From positions 9,855,501-9,919,500 of the forward strand of contig NC_079378.1 in the NCBI RefSeq assembly GCF_021018895.1: DNA of 64,000 bases. The letters run 5' to 3'. Both the position numbers and the translations under genes were made by a program. This DNA is from Seriola aureovittata. Its lineage: Eukaryota > Chordata > Actinopteri > Carangiformes > Carangidae. The notes beneath the pieces are model-generated. The model had not been told where the DNA came from and ran no database searches. It saw only the letters and a list, made by a program, of their open reading frames with translations. This document shows, in pieces, positions 37,598-51,541 of this stretch. The first letter of the stretch is position 1. Each line of letters begins with the position of its first letter.

Positions 37598-40380
37598 TAG
37601 AGAAATTGAGAAGTAGAAAAAGAGGTAGAAGATTAGGTGGCTCTCTTTCAAAGTGAGAGATAAAAGGACAGGGAAAGAGATGGAGAAGGGAGTGACTTTG
37701 TGAGCCAAATGAGAACATGGCCATATACAGTATATATAATTGCAGCCATTACCATCATTACTCTTGTGCTCAGATTCACTTGGCTCACACTCTGCCCGCA
37801 CTCTTGCCAGCCTGCACAATGCCCCTAAAATAGCCCTGTGGTTTAAATTATGCATGGTGATAGAAATAGACAAATTGCAGAGGGACAATTCCCTTCTCTC
37901 TTACTGGCTTATTGCTGCTTTACAAAGTTGGAAAACAATTTTTATTATATATATTTTACTATAGGATTTTTATTTCAATTCTTTGGCCAGTATAAGACTC
38001 TCATTAATGAATAAAATGTTTGAATGCATACACTCCAGGGTACGCGCTTGTGATTTATTACAGGTTAGGGAGGCCAAGGCTTCCTTCCTGGTTGGTTGGG
38101 CTCAGGGAAATGGAGTGAAAAAATGAATTTGTGCAGAGGAGTGATTAAATTTGTTCAAATGATATGATAAAATGGGAGGAGTGTTTGATATACCTGATCG
38201 TGCCAGTACTGTTTACTTGTTTGATTGTTGTGTTTTTCCTACTGAATAGTCTCTTACCCCAGAAGAATATACTTTACCTCAACATACAATGTGCTGTCAA
38301 TCATTTTCTAAGTAAGTGTAATATCATAAATAGCCTGTACAGGACATCGGGAAGGGGTTGTTCAGATGTATCATCTTTCATTATTTTCATTGGAGACACA
38401 CAACAAGCGCACTCACAACCAAAAGCAATGTTGCGGCGTGCACTTGTTGTCACGTGTGTTTTTTCTGGAACATCTGTGGAAAAATTTCAATTATTTTTTA
38501 ATGCAGCAAGCGCACCGCAAGAATGAACCAATCAGCTCCACAGGACTTGCTTCACCTTTCTGTCCAAGGACTTCGACATCTGAACAGCCCATAAAATAAC
38601 TTTTTCTAAAACTATTTAATAATATTTGACAAAGCCTTAAAACCACAATACTTTGTGAAAGGAATTCCAGTGTTGTCCCGCTGATTGTACTCATTAAGCA
38701 GTTAGCTGACATCACCTTATAAAGATGACATGGCAAACTTGATAGCCAAAAGTATCCATTCAGAAAATACGGCGCAATAGTAGAATCTGGGCTTGTCCAG
38801 CACTAGCTAACTGTGTCTGTCTGTTGTTTGGTACTGCAGGCACAAATAGATTGAGGTATACTGTAGGTATAGAGATATGTATAGAGAGTCAGAAATAAAA
38901 TGGAGGACACCTGTAAAATCTTTCTAGCTAGAGTTTACCACAAAATCTGCAGGAATTTTCTGAAGGAGACGGGGCTTAACATTTACCATGTCTGGAATAA
39001 TCCTGTAAAATAAGCTTAGTAGGGAGCTGGCTTTACTAAACTGAAATCTTAGAAGGTTGTTTACCACTCAGCGTGGTGTATGTTGTCTACTGTTGCGTAT
39101 GACTCACACTGTTTTTTTTTTTTTTTTTTTTGCTCGGCTTGAAAACTGAGTTTCCCCTGGGACCGTGTGAACATTTTGCATCTTGCATCTTGTAAGCCCT
39201 GCGAATCATTCTCCAGGCCTCTGCAGCTCTGTTTGTTACAGACTATTTTGATGTAAATGAGCAGTTCAGAGGCTGTAATTCAGGCAATTTGTGCAGAAAG
39301 ATGGACCAAGATTATTCATTGTGTGCTAATTTTAAAAAATGATTGAAACTATTATTGGAAAAGAGCATCTTGGCACTTCCCCTCCCCTTGTGACTCATTA
39401 CAGAGGTCTTACCTCAAAAGAGCAGGCTATAAATGTGTTTGTTTACATTGTATGTTGTATTGCCAGCCTGTGCTGTTGCAGCAGAGTGCCTTTCAAAGAG
39501 CACTCATTAAGAATGCAAATAATGTTAGGTTCACTTCAGCAGCTACACAGAGGCCTGAGAGCATTCAAAGCAGAACGTGTGAGGCAGAGAGATACAGAGA
39601 GAGGGAAAGAACAGGAGAAAATGGAGAAACAGGGGTAGAAAAGGAAATCCAGCAAATGACACCGAAATGGGGAAAAGGGAAGAAAAAGGAATGGGGCAGT
39701 GCTCCCTACACAGACTTTAACACACCATTGAAATTGTTCATTTACAGAGGAAGTGGCTTGCAGGCACAGCAGAGATATTATGTTTGTGGAGATACAGTAG
39801 CACTGTTAAATTGCTCAAGGTATTTTCCATTTAGATGTACTGTGTATTCATGGGCTTCACCCACTTGTCGGTTCTGTGATTCAGGCCACAGTGAACTCCA
39901 CTCTGTGGTGTTCAATGCATTTGATGGATCGGAGGTGCACGTATATTTACGACAGCAGCCAGAAGAATACAGGGATGCATGCACTCCTTCTTGTGGTCAT
40001 TCACACACACTCTTTTATGACCATTAAAGCTTTGTTATTAGTGCTGCTGCAAATGGCAGCTGGCTTCCACACATTTCCTTCACCCACAGAGGCACTAGAT
40101 GATGTTAGTGGTTGTCCAGTGTTCCAGTTTGTCATCTTACCGCATCGGCCACTCAACCAGATCAAACTGGCTGTAGCATAATAGCGCAGCAATCACCAGT
40201 ATGATTACAGTGATCTACTTTTTCTTTTGTGGATAATTGTGCTGTTGCATTTCTGTATAATTAAAGTCCCTCTGCAGAAACCAATTTCCAGTAAACCCTT
40301 ACCGTACAGTGCATATGTATTTGTGATTTCTATGAAGGATTCAGATAACTTCTGTCACTTTACATGTGTTGATTGATTAA
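34626..40380. other. Intronic block: unique, octamer-containing
   Basis: Largely non-repetitive. Three POU octamers lie at 35364-35671. Simple repeats: (GA)n at 37567-37595 and T run at 39113-39131. A purine-rich stretch covers about 39575-39700. A 191-codon plus-strand open frame (39452-40027) runs through that purine-rich part and matches nothing I know. Confidence 0.5.
37567..37595. repeat. (GA)n microsatellite
   Basis: About fourteen AG units inside a longer purine-rich stretch. Confidence 0.95.
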
Positions 40381-40625
40381 CATTCATCCATCAATTTTCT
40401 AAAACCCCTTATTCAGTTCAGGGTGTAGGACAAACAGGTGATCAGACCCTGAACAGGTCACCAGTTTATGATATTGATATGAGTGACCGAAAAGCCCTGA
40501 CTGCAAAACAGGAGTGAACATGCAAAACTCCAGTTGGAGAATGCAAAAAACTTAATGTGGGAATCAAGATTCGAACTGCAGGTGGTCTTCAACAAACTGA
40601 CCAACAGAAATGTTGGCAGACCATT
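40381..40625. repeat. Degenerate LINE-tail/SINE-like teleost repeat
   Basis: CATTCATCCATCAATTTTCT, ACCCCTTATTCAGTTCAGGG, CCTGAACAGGTCACCAGTTT, ACATGCAAAACTCCA and GGGAATCAAGATTCGAACTG occur in the order of a very common teleost repeat (cat-cca-tc-ttctaa ... acatgcaaactccac ... gattcgaac). The copy is diverged with gaps. Confidence 0.65.
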
Positions 40626-43600
40626 GCATCAACATGTGTGGGAGTAAGTTTGAGCAAAGTGGCTCCAACTTGTGTTTCCACAAGAACAGTCATGATCCTA
40701 ATCAACAGATGGAGGGTGCTCGGTTTGTTCGTGAGATGTGGTTTAAGGCTTAGGATAAAAGCTAGTGGGAGGATCATATATTAGGATTTGTCTTTAGCCC
40801 ACCTACTGTTTCCAAGGTCAGGAATGAATGTTCATGCATGGAACTTAATTTGTTCGTTGAAAAACTACAGCTGTGTATATCCACCAGAGTTTAAACTGCC
40901 AGATTTCCACAAGAATGGTCTCTCTGGGGGAATATTTGTGTCAGTTTATTAAAAAAGATTAGCATCTATGCTTTTTCAGACTTGTCTGAACTGCTAAATG
41001 AATGCTGTTCTCAGCTTTAGAACATTATTGTTTTCGTTGTGATAAACAAGTTCAATCAGTCACACAGCTGCATTTGACGGATCTGCATGTAGATACGTTT
41101 CAACTGCTGATTAGAAAGCACAGTGAAAAGACCAAAGCTATTCCTCAAACAGATGCTCGGTTAAGTACATATGACGTTTTCACCACAACTGCTGTTCATC
41201 ATCTGCTTTGTAAAGCATTTGCAATTTTGAGCTTTTCATCAGATTTTTCGCCACAGGTGAGGGAATGGTGGGTCCTTAATTCTGGAAATTGAACTTGCCA
41301 GTGCTAATTGTGAAAATGAAGCTTTTAACGCAGGTTCAAGCAGCAAGGGAATTACCGTTCTAATTTTCTCATCACACCGTTCCGTACCTCTCAATTACTA
41401 TGCAGTTAACACACCGGGTAATGTGCACACACCAACCTAGTTAAATAGTATTTAAACTATCTTACACCTTACGTCTGTTTTGCTGTAATTGCAGCAAAGA
41501 ATAACATTGCAGCACAGTGTTTTCTGACTGAACTGCAGTTGCATCGCATCATCAATCATTTTGATACTTTGACTGATTTTGACTAATTATAAAAGGATTG
41601 CCAGTCTTTATCAGCTTCTCACTGCATTCTTACAGCGTGGCTCTTTACAGCACAAGACAAATGTCAGGTGTGAAAGGCACCTGTAAGTACACATTGCAGC
41701 ATGTTTGGCTTGGTTAAGGGAAACAGAAAAGCTCCGGATCAAATAAGATTATAATTATATAAGGAGAGACCATTATTAAATTGTACATTTTCATCAGTTT
41801 TGTTGACATTGAAACAAAACCAGGTGTGATACTTCTAATAAATGTGATTTTAACTATAAAATTTGAGAATTGAGAAAAAAATGTTTTTTTCTTCATTGAT
41901 TTACTTCCACAGCCTTCTCATGCGAACTATGCTTCAAGTACTCAAACACATGGCAAATTGGACCCCCATCAGTGTGTGCGTGTGTGTGTGTTTATGTGGA
42001 ACTTACAGGCCTAGGCCATTTATCAGAAAGTACTCAAGACCTAGATCAATGATGAGAACATTTAGGAAATGGAATGAGCTATTCCTTCACCAGGCTTGAG
42101 CGTGAAAATTGATTCTTGTGAGGCAGCTACTGCTGGTTATAATGATGTTTTCACTGCGGTGAGGAAGTACAGGGAGTGTGTGTATGGGTGCGTGTCCGGA
42201 CAGATCAGTGTGAGCAAGGCCATCGACTGGCTGCGTAAGACTGAGTAAACCTGCCACTGTGATTCTGTCTCTCCTGACTCATCCTCGTGCTTACCTCTCC
42301 ACAGCCCTGCCGAGAGCCTGGCCCTGAGTTTGTGTCTGGCCCAGCACACCTGGGGTACAGCCACAGATGCAGCCTCCACTGCCGCTACAACATCCTCCTT
42401 GACCCCAGTACGCTGCCCTTGGGAAGCGATCACTGAACCCGGGGAATCTAGGTTACATTGATAATGGTATGTGTTCAGATGTGACACCTGCAGGTTTGCT
42501 GGGGGCAAGTCAATGAGCCATGTAGCTCTTTTAGTCCATTTGTGTCTCCCTCTGTTTTTCTATCTTTTTCACTTTTCGCCCAGTTTTAGCTCACTGTCTT
42601 TTTTTTTTCTTTCCCAGCTCCCTTGCTTAATTTGTTGCTTTTGCCATACCTTCATCACTTCCTTTTCTCCTTGCCTTGATTCCTTGCGAGTGACTTAACC
42701 ATTGAGAGAGAGAGAATCTTATAGGGGTTATTTTAGGAGCCACTTGACCTTCTTAATTTCCTATTTTCTGGGGCTGCAATTAGTGAGGAGAGGAATGAAA
42801 CAACAGCAACACATAACAAGAACACCAGTCAACCAGCTGCCACTGCAAAGCTAGATATCAGTGTTTATGTAATTGGAACAGTGCTCTTTTGTAATTGGCT
42901 TGCTTTTCTCAGAATATTACAGGAGAATGGGAAAACTGACTGAAATACAAAGAGAAAGTAATAGGACTGTTCATAGTAATTATCGGTGGCGCTTTGCTTT
43001 CAAATGCCTCTGCAATGTATGTTTACGTGCACACAAAAACAAACACAGCACTCCCATATTTGGGTTGCGCATTGCTTCCAAGCCTAAAATAACAAAGGCT
43101 TGAGAAGCTTAGATATTACTTACAGTATACAAGCAGACATAAATGGGTCAAAGAGCAGTTGCAAGATATGTAGAAATAAACAACACCACCTGAAGTTCTT
43201 GCCCTGTGTTGTACCAGACGCCTCAGCTCACCTCCTGTGCTTCATCCCTGCTCTCCATAGATGAAAGGAGATGCTGACTCTGTTGGCATGCATTAGCATT
43301 CAGACACCCACCTTCCACCTTATCTGCTGTCAAAACAGCCACCTCTAACTTCCACAGAGAAACACTTTGACCACACATCAATGACAAGCCTCCTTATCAA
43401 TGGCCTAAACAAGCTTGGTGCACGTCAAAACTACGGACAGCGGGAGACGGGGAGCTGGAAAAAAAGGGAGTGGGGAATGTGCCTGGGCAGAGAGAGCCAG
43501 AGAAACATACAGAGCGAGAAAGAGAGAGAGAGCAGAGAGTGTGTCTGACATTTCTAGCGCTGGTATTTTGCTGTGTGAGGAGACCTAGAGGGAGTGGAAT

Positions 43601-46600
43601 TGAACGAGCTTCCCCTCCTCTCCTCCGCCGTGCACCCACACATCCCTCTCTAACATTTGTTTTGGGCATCTTTGGAATGACTTGCCTGGACCAATAAAGC
43701 ACGCGGGGGGGGACGACGACTTGTCATACAGTGTCTCAGAGACACAGAGCGAGCAAGCAAAACAGAGAAGCAGTGCGAGACAGGGAGGAGAGAGTGACAG
43801 GATAAGACAAAGAGACAGCTCATGTGATGGCAGAATAATTGCAAGGGTCCAAGGGCTTGTCATGATGAAGCATACATCTTGTGCCGCTGCAGGGGGCAGT
43901 GCCACGGCTGTAAAAAATTACATGTTTGCCATTGGTAGACACTAAATGGAATACATGGGAAAATCCTGAGAATTACTTTGGACTTGGTGTTACTACAACA
44001 TGCCTCACAGTGGAACACAGTGCTTTTTTTTTTTTTTAAAGAGTAAGTGGTCCTGTCTTTCGATTGCTGCTGTGCAACCACTGCAGTTTCCCAGTGTTGT
44101 TCCTCTACGCTCTTCTATGATTCCTACAATTTTAAAATCCTGCTTAAATGTTGCACTAAGAAAAAAAAATAGCTACATACAGTGAAAATGTGCACTAATT
44201 TCAATTGAGATGTCCTGAGTTACTAACATGCTGACATTAATCTACAAATTTATAGAGGGGTTATTCAAAACACCTAGTGTGGGTCAAGCTTCAAAAACCT
44301 ACATGTTCAATAATGCAACTCAAAAGCATCTTTTTGTTAAAGACCATTAAAGGCCACAACTTTCAAACTTCACATCCCTAGTTTGCAACATAGAGTTTAA
44401 TCATTCGTAGGCTCCAGGCCCAAGCCGACACAAAACTAGTGACACATATCAGATTTGATAAATCTCCCTCCAGAGCCACAAACAAAACACTACACAGCTG
44501 TTTTCACAGGCTGAGTAGTGATAACCGTAATGAGTAAATTCATTTGGATGTGTAAAATCAGTCAAGTTCTCCCCTCAGAAACCTGTCGTGCCCCGCCTGG
44601 TTTCATTTCTCCAGAATCTTTTTACTATATACTACTTTATCTGCATCTAAAATATAAACTGGTTATAGAGGACGTGTACAACAACACTTCTGTACCATCT
44701 CGAGACCTTTCATCGAGGCTGGACAACAAACAATGGCTGAACACCAAGACTGGGAAACTCGTGTGTAATGACGGCAGTCGTCAAAGGTTTCACCTTACAA
44801 TCCAAATTGAATAAATGAATAATTTCCGTGGACGCCAGACTCACGAAAACACAATCAGGCTCTAAAAATGCATCAACTGACAACATTAAGTTAAATAAAG
44901 CCAATAATAAAGATCGTATGACAACAAAATGTATCCTTACTACCCCTTATTTCCGTTGATGCTTAGCTGTCTGATTCTGTCATCAGCAAACTGCTGGCAG
45001 TGATCAGTGGCTAAAGCATGAACTTTCCTATCTTATAAACCTTTGCCTCTAAAGTTACCACCCTCTCATCTCTTAATTTCCACCCTCCCTCCGTCTCCAC
45101 CCATATATGTGTTGTATCAGCAGAGTAAATATTCCAGCATTGATTGAGAGTTTAAAGGTCATCTTCAGTCCTTGCAGAGACGGGATGGGGGTGGGGGGCA
45201 CTGCGGGCTAAATGTCATTCACAGTCTGGGCAGTGTAGCCAGTGCTTAGCCGGAGGGGAGGTCACAAGGTCTGATGAAAACAAATCCATCACTTTGCTGC
45301 CCGGGTAACAGGCCAGAGAGCTGAAGGGCTACAGGGGTGCAGCAGAGCTTTAGGTTACAAAGGCAGAGGCATGGATGGACGGGAATGAAAGGAGGTTGTG
45401 TGTTTTGTGTTTGTGTTTGTGTATGTGTGTGCTATCGATGGCGGAGGGATGATGCTAAACAAGGCTGAGCTGGCCAGAGAAGGCAGCAGACTGTGGATGT
45501 TTAAAGTCGGGGATGAAGAGGGATAGAGATTATCACAGCCAGGCCAACCTTTTCTGTCTGTGATCAGAGTTCTCTATGAGTCACAATATGGGATAAAAAA
45601 AAAAAAAAAAACTTTAACAAACCCCACAGTAACACTATTCAAACACACATTGCACATTTACATAGTTGTGCAGAAAAATACATTTGTGTCTGTCAGAGAT
45701 CAAAGAGGATGGCACATTCACACAGAAATTGCTTTTATAAATGAATGCACAATGTCTCAGCCCTTGGTCTTTTTTAAGAAGCATTATACAGCTTGAATCC
45801 GTCTTATGAACCAAAATCTTAGTGGTTTACAACACACAGTTTAAAGCTATGGCTCTTGCCATGCCAAAACTATGGCTCGAGCCGGTGCAGAGGGTTCCAG
45901 TTATTCTTGAGCGTGACACAAAGCTCTACTCTAAATTCCCATGGTTGTGATTTGTAACCACTGGGAATATGTACAGCATATGTGGCTCAACAACACGCTA
46001 CAAACTGCACATCTACAGCTTGTTTAGACTACCTCGAGCTCTGACCTTGCTGGAGGGCACCTTGCGAAAAGAAAACATCCCTATAGTGATAATCAAGGTA
46101 TCACATTATCATTATTAAAAGAATATGACTCATTCAATTTACATCTGTTTGACCAGTCTACCTCCTGTCTTGTTACTCTCTGCATAGAAATGCTTTACAT
46201 GTCAAAATTTGAAATATGTGTTAGCAACAGATGAAGGATAGGAGCGTTTACTATAATTTTACATCTGGACATTTAGCCTAAGGGTGGCAAGGCCAAGTTT
46301 TACATTTCTGTATTCAAAAGATGATGCATTTTATCCTGTTAAAAACAGAAAACAACCTGCGTAGTCCAATTGTGGATGAAGGCCGGTGCACTTCCACTTT
46401 CACACACAGTAACACCCAGCATCAAATGCTTAGTCACTCTGAGGGACAAAACAGCTTCATTCTGTTATCTGATTGGACAAGAGTGCTGACTCCATCAAGT
46501 CCCGAGAAGTTTAGCCAGACAGTGTAATTGCTAATCGTTCAAGCTTGAGACACACCTAACAAGGCGTGCCAGGCCCCTCGCCTTGAGTGCACGCCATTCT

Positions 46601-46740
46601 CTATGGCTCTTTGGCTACAGTGAAAGTGATAGGCTGGCCCCTGAGACCAGAATAATGTACATCTTACAGCAGCTTCTAATGGGCTAATGGGATGAGTGTG
46701 GAAAAGAATGGAGAACATCCTCCAGTCTGACTGGCCGAGG
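40626..46740. other. Intronic block: unique DNA, exon-like GC-richer island at 42.3 kb
   Basis: Mostly unique. A GC-richer island at about 42230-42450 has open frames on both strands and an acceptor-like CTTACCTCTCCACAG on the plus strand. 43430-43810 is purine-rich with a G9 run near 43706. A short A run is at about 45595-45611. No exon can be supported. Confidence 0.45.
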
Positions 46741-47095
46741 AAGACAAATCCAGAGAAACGGAGGTGGTGAGAGAAAAAAAAAAAGATGAAAGTGCTGGTG
46801 ATAAAGTTGGAGAAAGAGAGAAATTGAGTGAGAGAGAAAGACAATGTGAGCCAGATGAAGTGACAAGGGCAAGAAATTGAAAGACTTAGAAGGAAAAAAT
46901 GATGTGAGATGCGCAGCAGTGTTGCAGACAGTATAGTCGTAGTAACAGAGTGAGAGGGATAAGGAAAGAAAGGGAGAGCGATAGAAAGGCAAACGGTAAT
47001 TATACAGATAGAGAACGGGTAAGTCAGATACAGAGAAAGAGAGAGACGGGGAAAGGAACTGAGATAGGGTCTTAAGCAAGAGAGAAACTGTTAAA
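46741..47095 (+). repeat. Purine-rich (GA-rich) low-complexity tract
   Basis: A stretch of about 350 bases with strong purine bias on the plus strand (GAGAGAGAAA-type motifs). Confidence 0.7.
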
Positions 47096-47283
47096 GCGCT
47101 AAAAGGTTGAGCGGAAAAGCAATTTAGAGCTCTAATCAGATTGCTATTGAATGTGCAGGAATTAGACTTTGGCCCCCGAAGCATTCTTGGCTCCGACCAG
47201 TCACACGCAGCATCCAACACCCGAGTACAGTTGGATCTGTGTCAGCCAGACAACGCGGTGGATAAGAACACCCCAGAAACCAG

Positions 47284-47442
<159 letters not shown>

Positions 47443-47540
47443 AGTACGTGAATTTGGAGGAACATGTGCAGGATTGTCAGGTGAATCTATCCGTGTTTCT
47501 GTGAGTGCACGCCTGTGAGCCTCTGTGTTCTTTTGCATTT

Positions 47541-47554
47541 GTGTGTGTGTGTGT

Positions 47555-47586
<32 letters not shown>
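47541..47586. repeat. (GT)n microsatellite, interrupted
   Basis: GT units with a CTGTTT interruption near 47554-47560, 100 bp right of the long array. Confidence 0.95.
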
Positions 47587-47594
<8 letters not shown>

Positions 47595-48214
47595 TGTGAG
47601 ATGAGAACGCTGCTGGGAAGATTAGCGGATTATATAAATGAGTTTAGCGTATTTGTAATGCTTGTGCAGAAAAAGAGATAAGATGCTAGTTGTGGAGAAC
47701 ATTGTTTTTCAAATGTGCAGGAAAAATAGCTACAGTAACAAGGAATTCAATTTATTCATCACTCAGTGTTATTAATATTACAAAAGAGGAGCCCTGTACA
47801 GTATTTATTTTTGTAAAAGGCTCAACAAAAGCAATAGCCATGAATGAAAAGCAGGCATCAATATATTATGCATTTTGTGGCTACTTTTAATAAACAAATA
47901 TACTGCTTTAAAGCTAATTTGACTAGTTTGATGAGGAAATAGTAAAAAGTTTGGATAAAGTAAGCTGAAATTTGTTTCTGTACACAACATACTTTTGTAT
48001 ATGCTGTACCAATAGCTAGCAGTGTAATGTAATTGCTGTGTACTGTACTGGCTCTGTGTTTTCCCTGGCCGCACGATTTCTAGGCTGACGGCCCTTCCCA
48101 TCATGTCCTGTCTGTCTGAACCTCAGCCCAGGACGGGCCGCTCAGCAATGGGAATTATTTTCGACACAATTCACTGTCAGGGCAAATTGGTGCAGTGGGC
48201 TGAACTTGAGCATC

Positions 48215-48450
48215 ATGGGTGATGGAGAAGGAGAAAGGATAATGAGGAGACAGACCCAGTGGGAAAGATGGGCAAAGAAAGATGGATAGAAAGGATGATG
48301 GGGTAATAGAGAGAAGGAAGGTGCTACTGGGGGTAGATAAGGACTGAAAACTTGAGGAGAAAAATGGAAAAAAGATAGATAGGCCTGACAATGGAGGAGA
48401 GGATAGGGAAATGGAGAAATGGGAATAGAAAAAAGGAGGTTTACAGCAGA
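48215..48450 (+). repeat. Purine-rich low-complexity tract
   Basis: GGAGAAGGAGAAAGGATAAT-type sequence biased to purine on the plus strand for about 235 bases. Confidence 0.65.
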
Positions 48451-48652
48451 AGATGGAAGACAAATGACAAATAGTCAAGTGACTTTGCAGCTTTGTTGGT
48501 TCTTGTTAGCAGGATAAACTTGTTAGTCCTAAATCGCTGACGACAGTTGGAGATGTTGCCTCTCAGCTGTACTGTACTTTTCTTTCCACTACTACTGATG
48601 AAGTGACATCATGTTCATTATTTTATCCTACTATGCAGCGTGAATAGGTGCG

Positions 48653-48655
<3 letters not shown>

Positions 48656-48746
<91 letters not shown>
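48656..48746. repeat. (GT)45 microsatellite
   Basis: About forty-five uninterrupted GT units. Confidence 0.97.
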
Positions 48747-48747
<1 letters not shown>

Positions 48748-50657
48748 AGGAGTTGATGGTGTGGAATGAAGAGGCGGTGTGCTGTTCCTCAGCATGTGAG
48801 GGAATGTGGAAACAGAAATACATGCAACTGATGAGATTTACAGTATACTCTCTCTGTTTCTTCCTCTTGATCTCTTTCTCTGTGCTCTCTCTTTCTCTTT
48901 CTTCTCCTATCCGTGTGTAACCTGACTACTTTGATGTGTGTGAGACTCCGAGGAAAAAACTTTGGTTTCTTCCAAAGGCCCCAAACAGTGGAAGAAACGT
49001 TTGAAGAGAGAAGGCAAACTCGCCTAATGGTGTGTGGGTGGCTGGAAAGCACAGATCCTGGCTATGAAAGTGAAATGATTTTTATTCTAATATGTCAACG
49101 CTGTGAAATCCATGATATGATTGTGTTGCTCATCTGAAACATATTTTTAGTTGACATTATGAATGAGGTTCATAATACTTGTGTGTGTTTGTGTTGCTCA
49201 TATCTCCACAAACACACACACACACACACACACATTCTGACACACTAAGGCACAGAAAGTCAAGGTTTGAATGTTTCGATGCTATAAAGAAAGACTTCGA
49301 GAGTTTGAATGTTTCAGCCCACAGATAGAGGCTGTTTGAATATTTCAGCACCATGGAGAGAGACAGAGAGAAAGTAGCTGTGCCCCAATTCCAAACTACA
49401 GAGTGATTTCAAATGGGGCTTTAGAGTATGTAATGCATTCACAGTGGTAAACAATGATGACATGACATCAGCGATGTCATCAATGACATATCCTACTTCC
49501 CAGCAGTGTTCAATGAGTCCCATAATAAGATCTGAAAAAGTGGGAAAGTAGCATAAAATCTGAACTGATTTCACAAAAGGAAGTAACTTTTAAAGTTTGA
49601 ATTATGTTTCTAGCTTATAGTGTAACAAGATTGTAGAATTTCAAAAAGCATTGAGGACTACTTTAAACCCTTCATACCCATCATTTTCTGTTTTGATAAT
49701 CATTCCCAAATTTTGCAAAAACTGAATGTACAAACAGAAGCTACAGAAGACGTATCACATTGTTGTCATTGTCTGTATGTGTGGCTTTACCTAACTACCT
49801 AACCCTACAGCACTAGTTAATAGTCTATCAGCATCAGAACCTCCATAATTTAGTATTAACTTTACTTAGTAGTAACTTTTTATTTGGACTGTGACACGCA
49901 TAGAAAAACGCTAATGTCAGTTATTATGATGCACTGACAGCACTTAAATTTATTGTCATTGTTCATTTCAGTCTGTAAAAATGCAACACAACAACAGAAA
50001 ATGTGCCACTATCCAAAAAAACAACAGCATAATTTTTCAGGAAATGTTATCAACCAAAAAAACAGACGTAGAGACATCTGACCTCCCAGAAGTGTGTTCT
50101 TATTGTTAACAATGACCATATCTGTATCTGTAGTCTAGCAAAATGATAGATGTTATTCATTCATCTAATGAAGCAAAAGAGCATTGCAGTCTTTATAGGA
50201 ACTTCTGTCTCTGCTATGACTCAGAAATAAGTAAACAAAGAAGATAGAAAGGAACATTCTCTGGACGTATCCTCTCCAGTTGGCTGGTTGCGAAATCTTT
50301 TCTTTCCACTGAATTAGTGCAGTCTTCAGATCTATCCCTCGAACTACACAAGAGCCAGTGATAGCTTTAAGTTTAATGTTTTGCCAAGATGCATATGTCT
50401 AAGTTCATTACACTTTCATCCTGTGCAGGGAACAAGTTAAAGTGCTTGTCCCTCTGAGGAGTGAGTGCACTCTAAGCTTAGTACATTCTATGTCATCATA
50501 CTGGCCCCTTTGCCTTACTGGACATTTGCTCGGAGGCAACATCCGAGAGAGCACTGAACTGTCACTGAAGAACGCTCTGCATAATTTGCATCCCTGTCCA
50601 TCAGCATGGGACTGTGGGACCTTGCAACCCACCGTAGTAACTCACCTTGACAACTCA
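48747..50657. other. Intronic unique block
   Basis: Contains (AC)n at 49212-49234 and three diverged copies of a GTTTGAATGTTTC motif at 49265, 49303 and 49334. Otherwise unique and A+T-rich. No exon seen. Confidence 0.45.
49212..49234. repeat. (AC)n microsatellite
   Basis: About eleven AC units. Confidence 0.95.
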
Positions 50658-50676
50658 CCACGGTAACTTACCGTGG
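50658..50676. repeat. Perfect 8-bp inverted repeat
   Basis: CCACGGTA, 3-bp spacer, TACCGTGG. Small, but it belongs to a local cluster of inverted repeats. Confidence 0.85.
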
Positions 50677-50915
50677 AAACTAACTGTCCTAAAAGAGATC
50701 AAATTCACACTGACCCTGAGATCCATCAACATTATATACAGATCATAACAGAAAATCTTAAAGGGGCTTGCACTATGTGTTTCAATAAAAAGAAAGAAAA
50801 ATAAAGCTCAAAAAAGTGCATTAAAAACCTATGGTACATAAATAGTCTCCAGCATTTTACATTTTGACAGCAGCAGTAGAAATCCAGGAGCCTGACTGAG
50901 CACAAGCCCTAACTG

Positions 50916-51541
50916 GGTTGCACCAGCTCTTTATAAATCCATCAATAAGTCTGGAGGTAAAGTTCTTAGTAACTACCCGCTAGTGATTTACTGAATCTGG
51001 TTGCAACATTAAGAATTGTCTTAACAAGACTTTAGTGGTGTGTGGTGTGCTCTCTATTCAAGAGTGCTCAAGTCACTGTAGCATCATTAGATACATAATT
51101 TACAGAAATTAAATTACAATATCAGAAAAAATATTTTATAAATTTAGATATTTAATTAGCTTTCATACAGTTTAGAATGAGTGGGAAATATGCGATTATG
51201 CTAACCTAATCTGATGTTATTAAGGTATCTTATGTTGTTTTTTTGTGAAATGTGATTTAAAATCTTAAGACCGACATCATTATTCAGCAACATTCACCAA
51301 GTTTCTGGTCAACCATGCTCCATTTTAGCTCCTTTACTTTAAATGGTTCAGATTTTATTAAACTAATGTTAGCTTTTTCAGTTGGTGTAGTAAAATACAC
51401 AGCAGTTACACCTGCATTTAGTGGGTATAGATATTTCATAATAACTAATCTCTGAGTAAGAACTAGTTTGTGTGGTGCAACCTATTTTGATTTTAACACT
51501 TATGTTAGAACTAGTTGAACTTAATAAGAGCTGGTGCAACC
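50916..51541. mobile_element. Probable MITE with 16-bp perfect terminal inverted repeats
   Basis: GGTTGCACCAGCTCTT at 50916-50931 is exactly complementary to 51526-51541 (AAGAGCTGGTGCAACC), giving an element of 626 bp. Shorter GGTTGCAAC/GGTGCAACC motifs recur inside (near 51000 and 51473). The right end itself sits in a palindrome, GAGCTGGTGCAACCAGCTC. No clear target-site duplication is seen and there is no coding capacity. Similar TTGCACC-ended MITEs are known in fish; superfamily unresolved. Confidence 0.65.
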
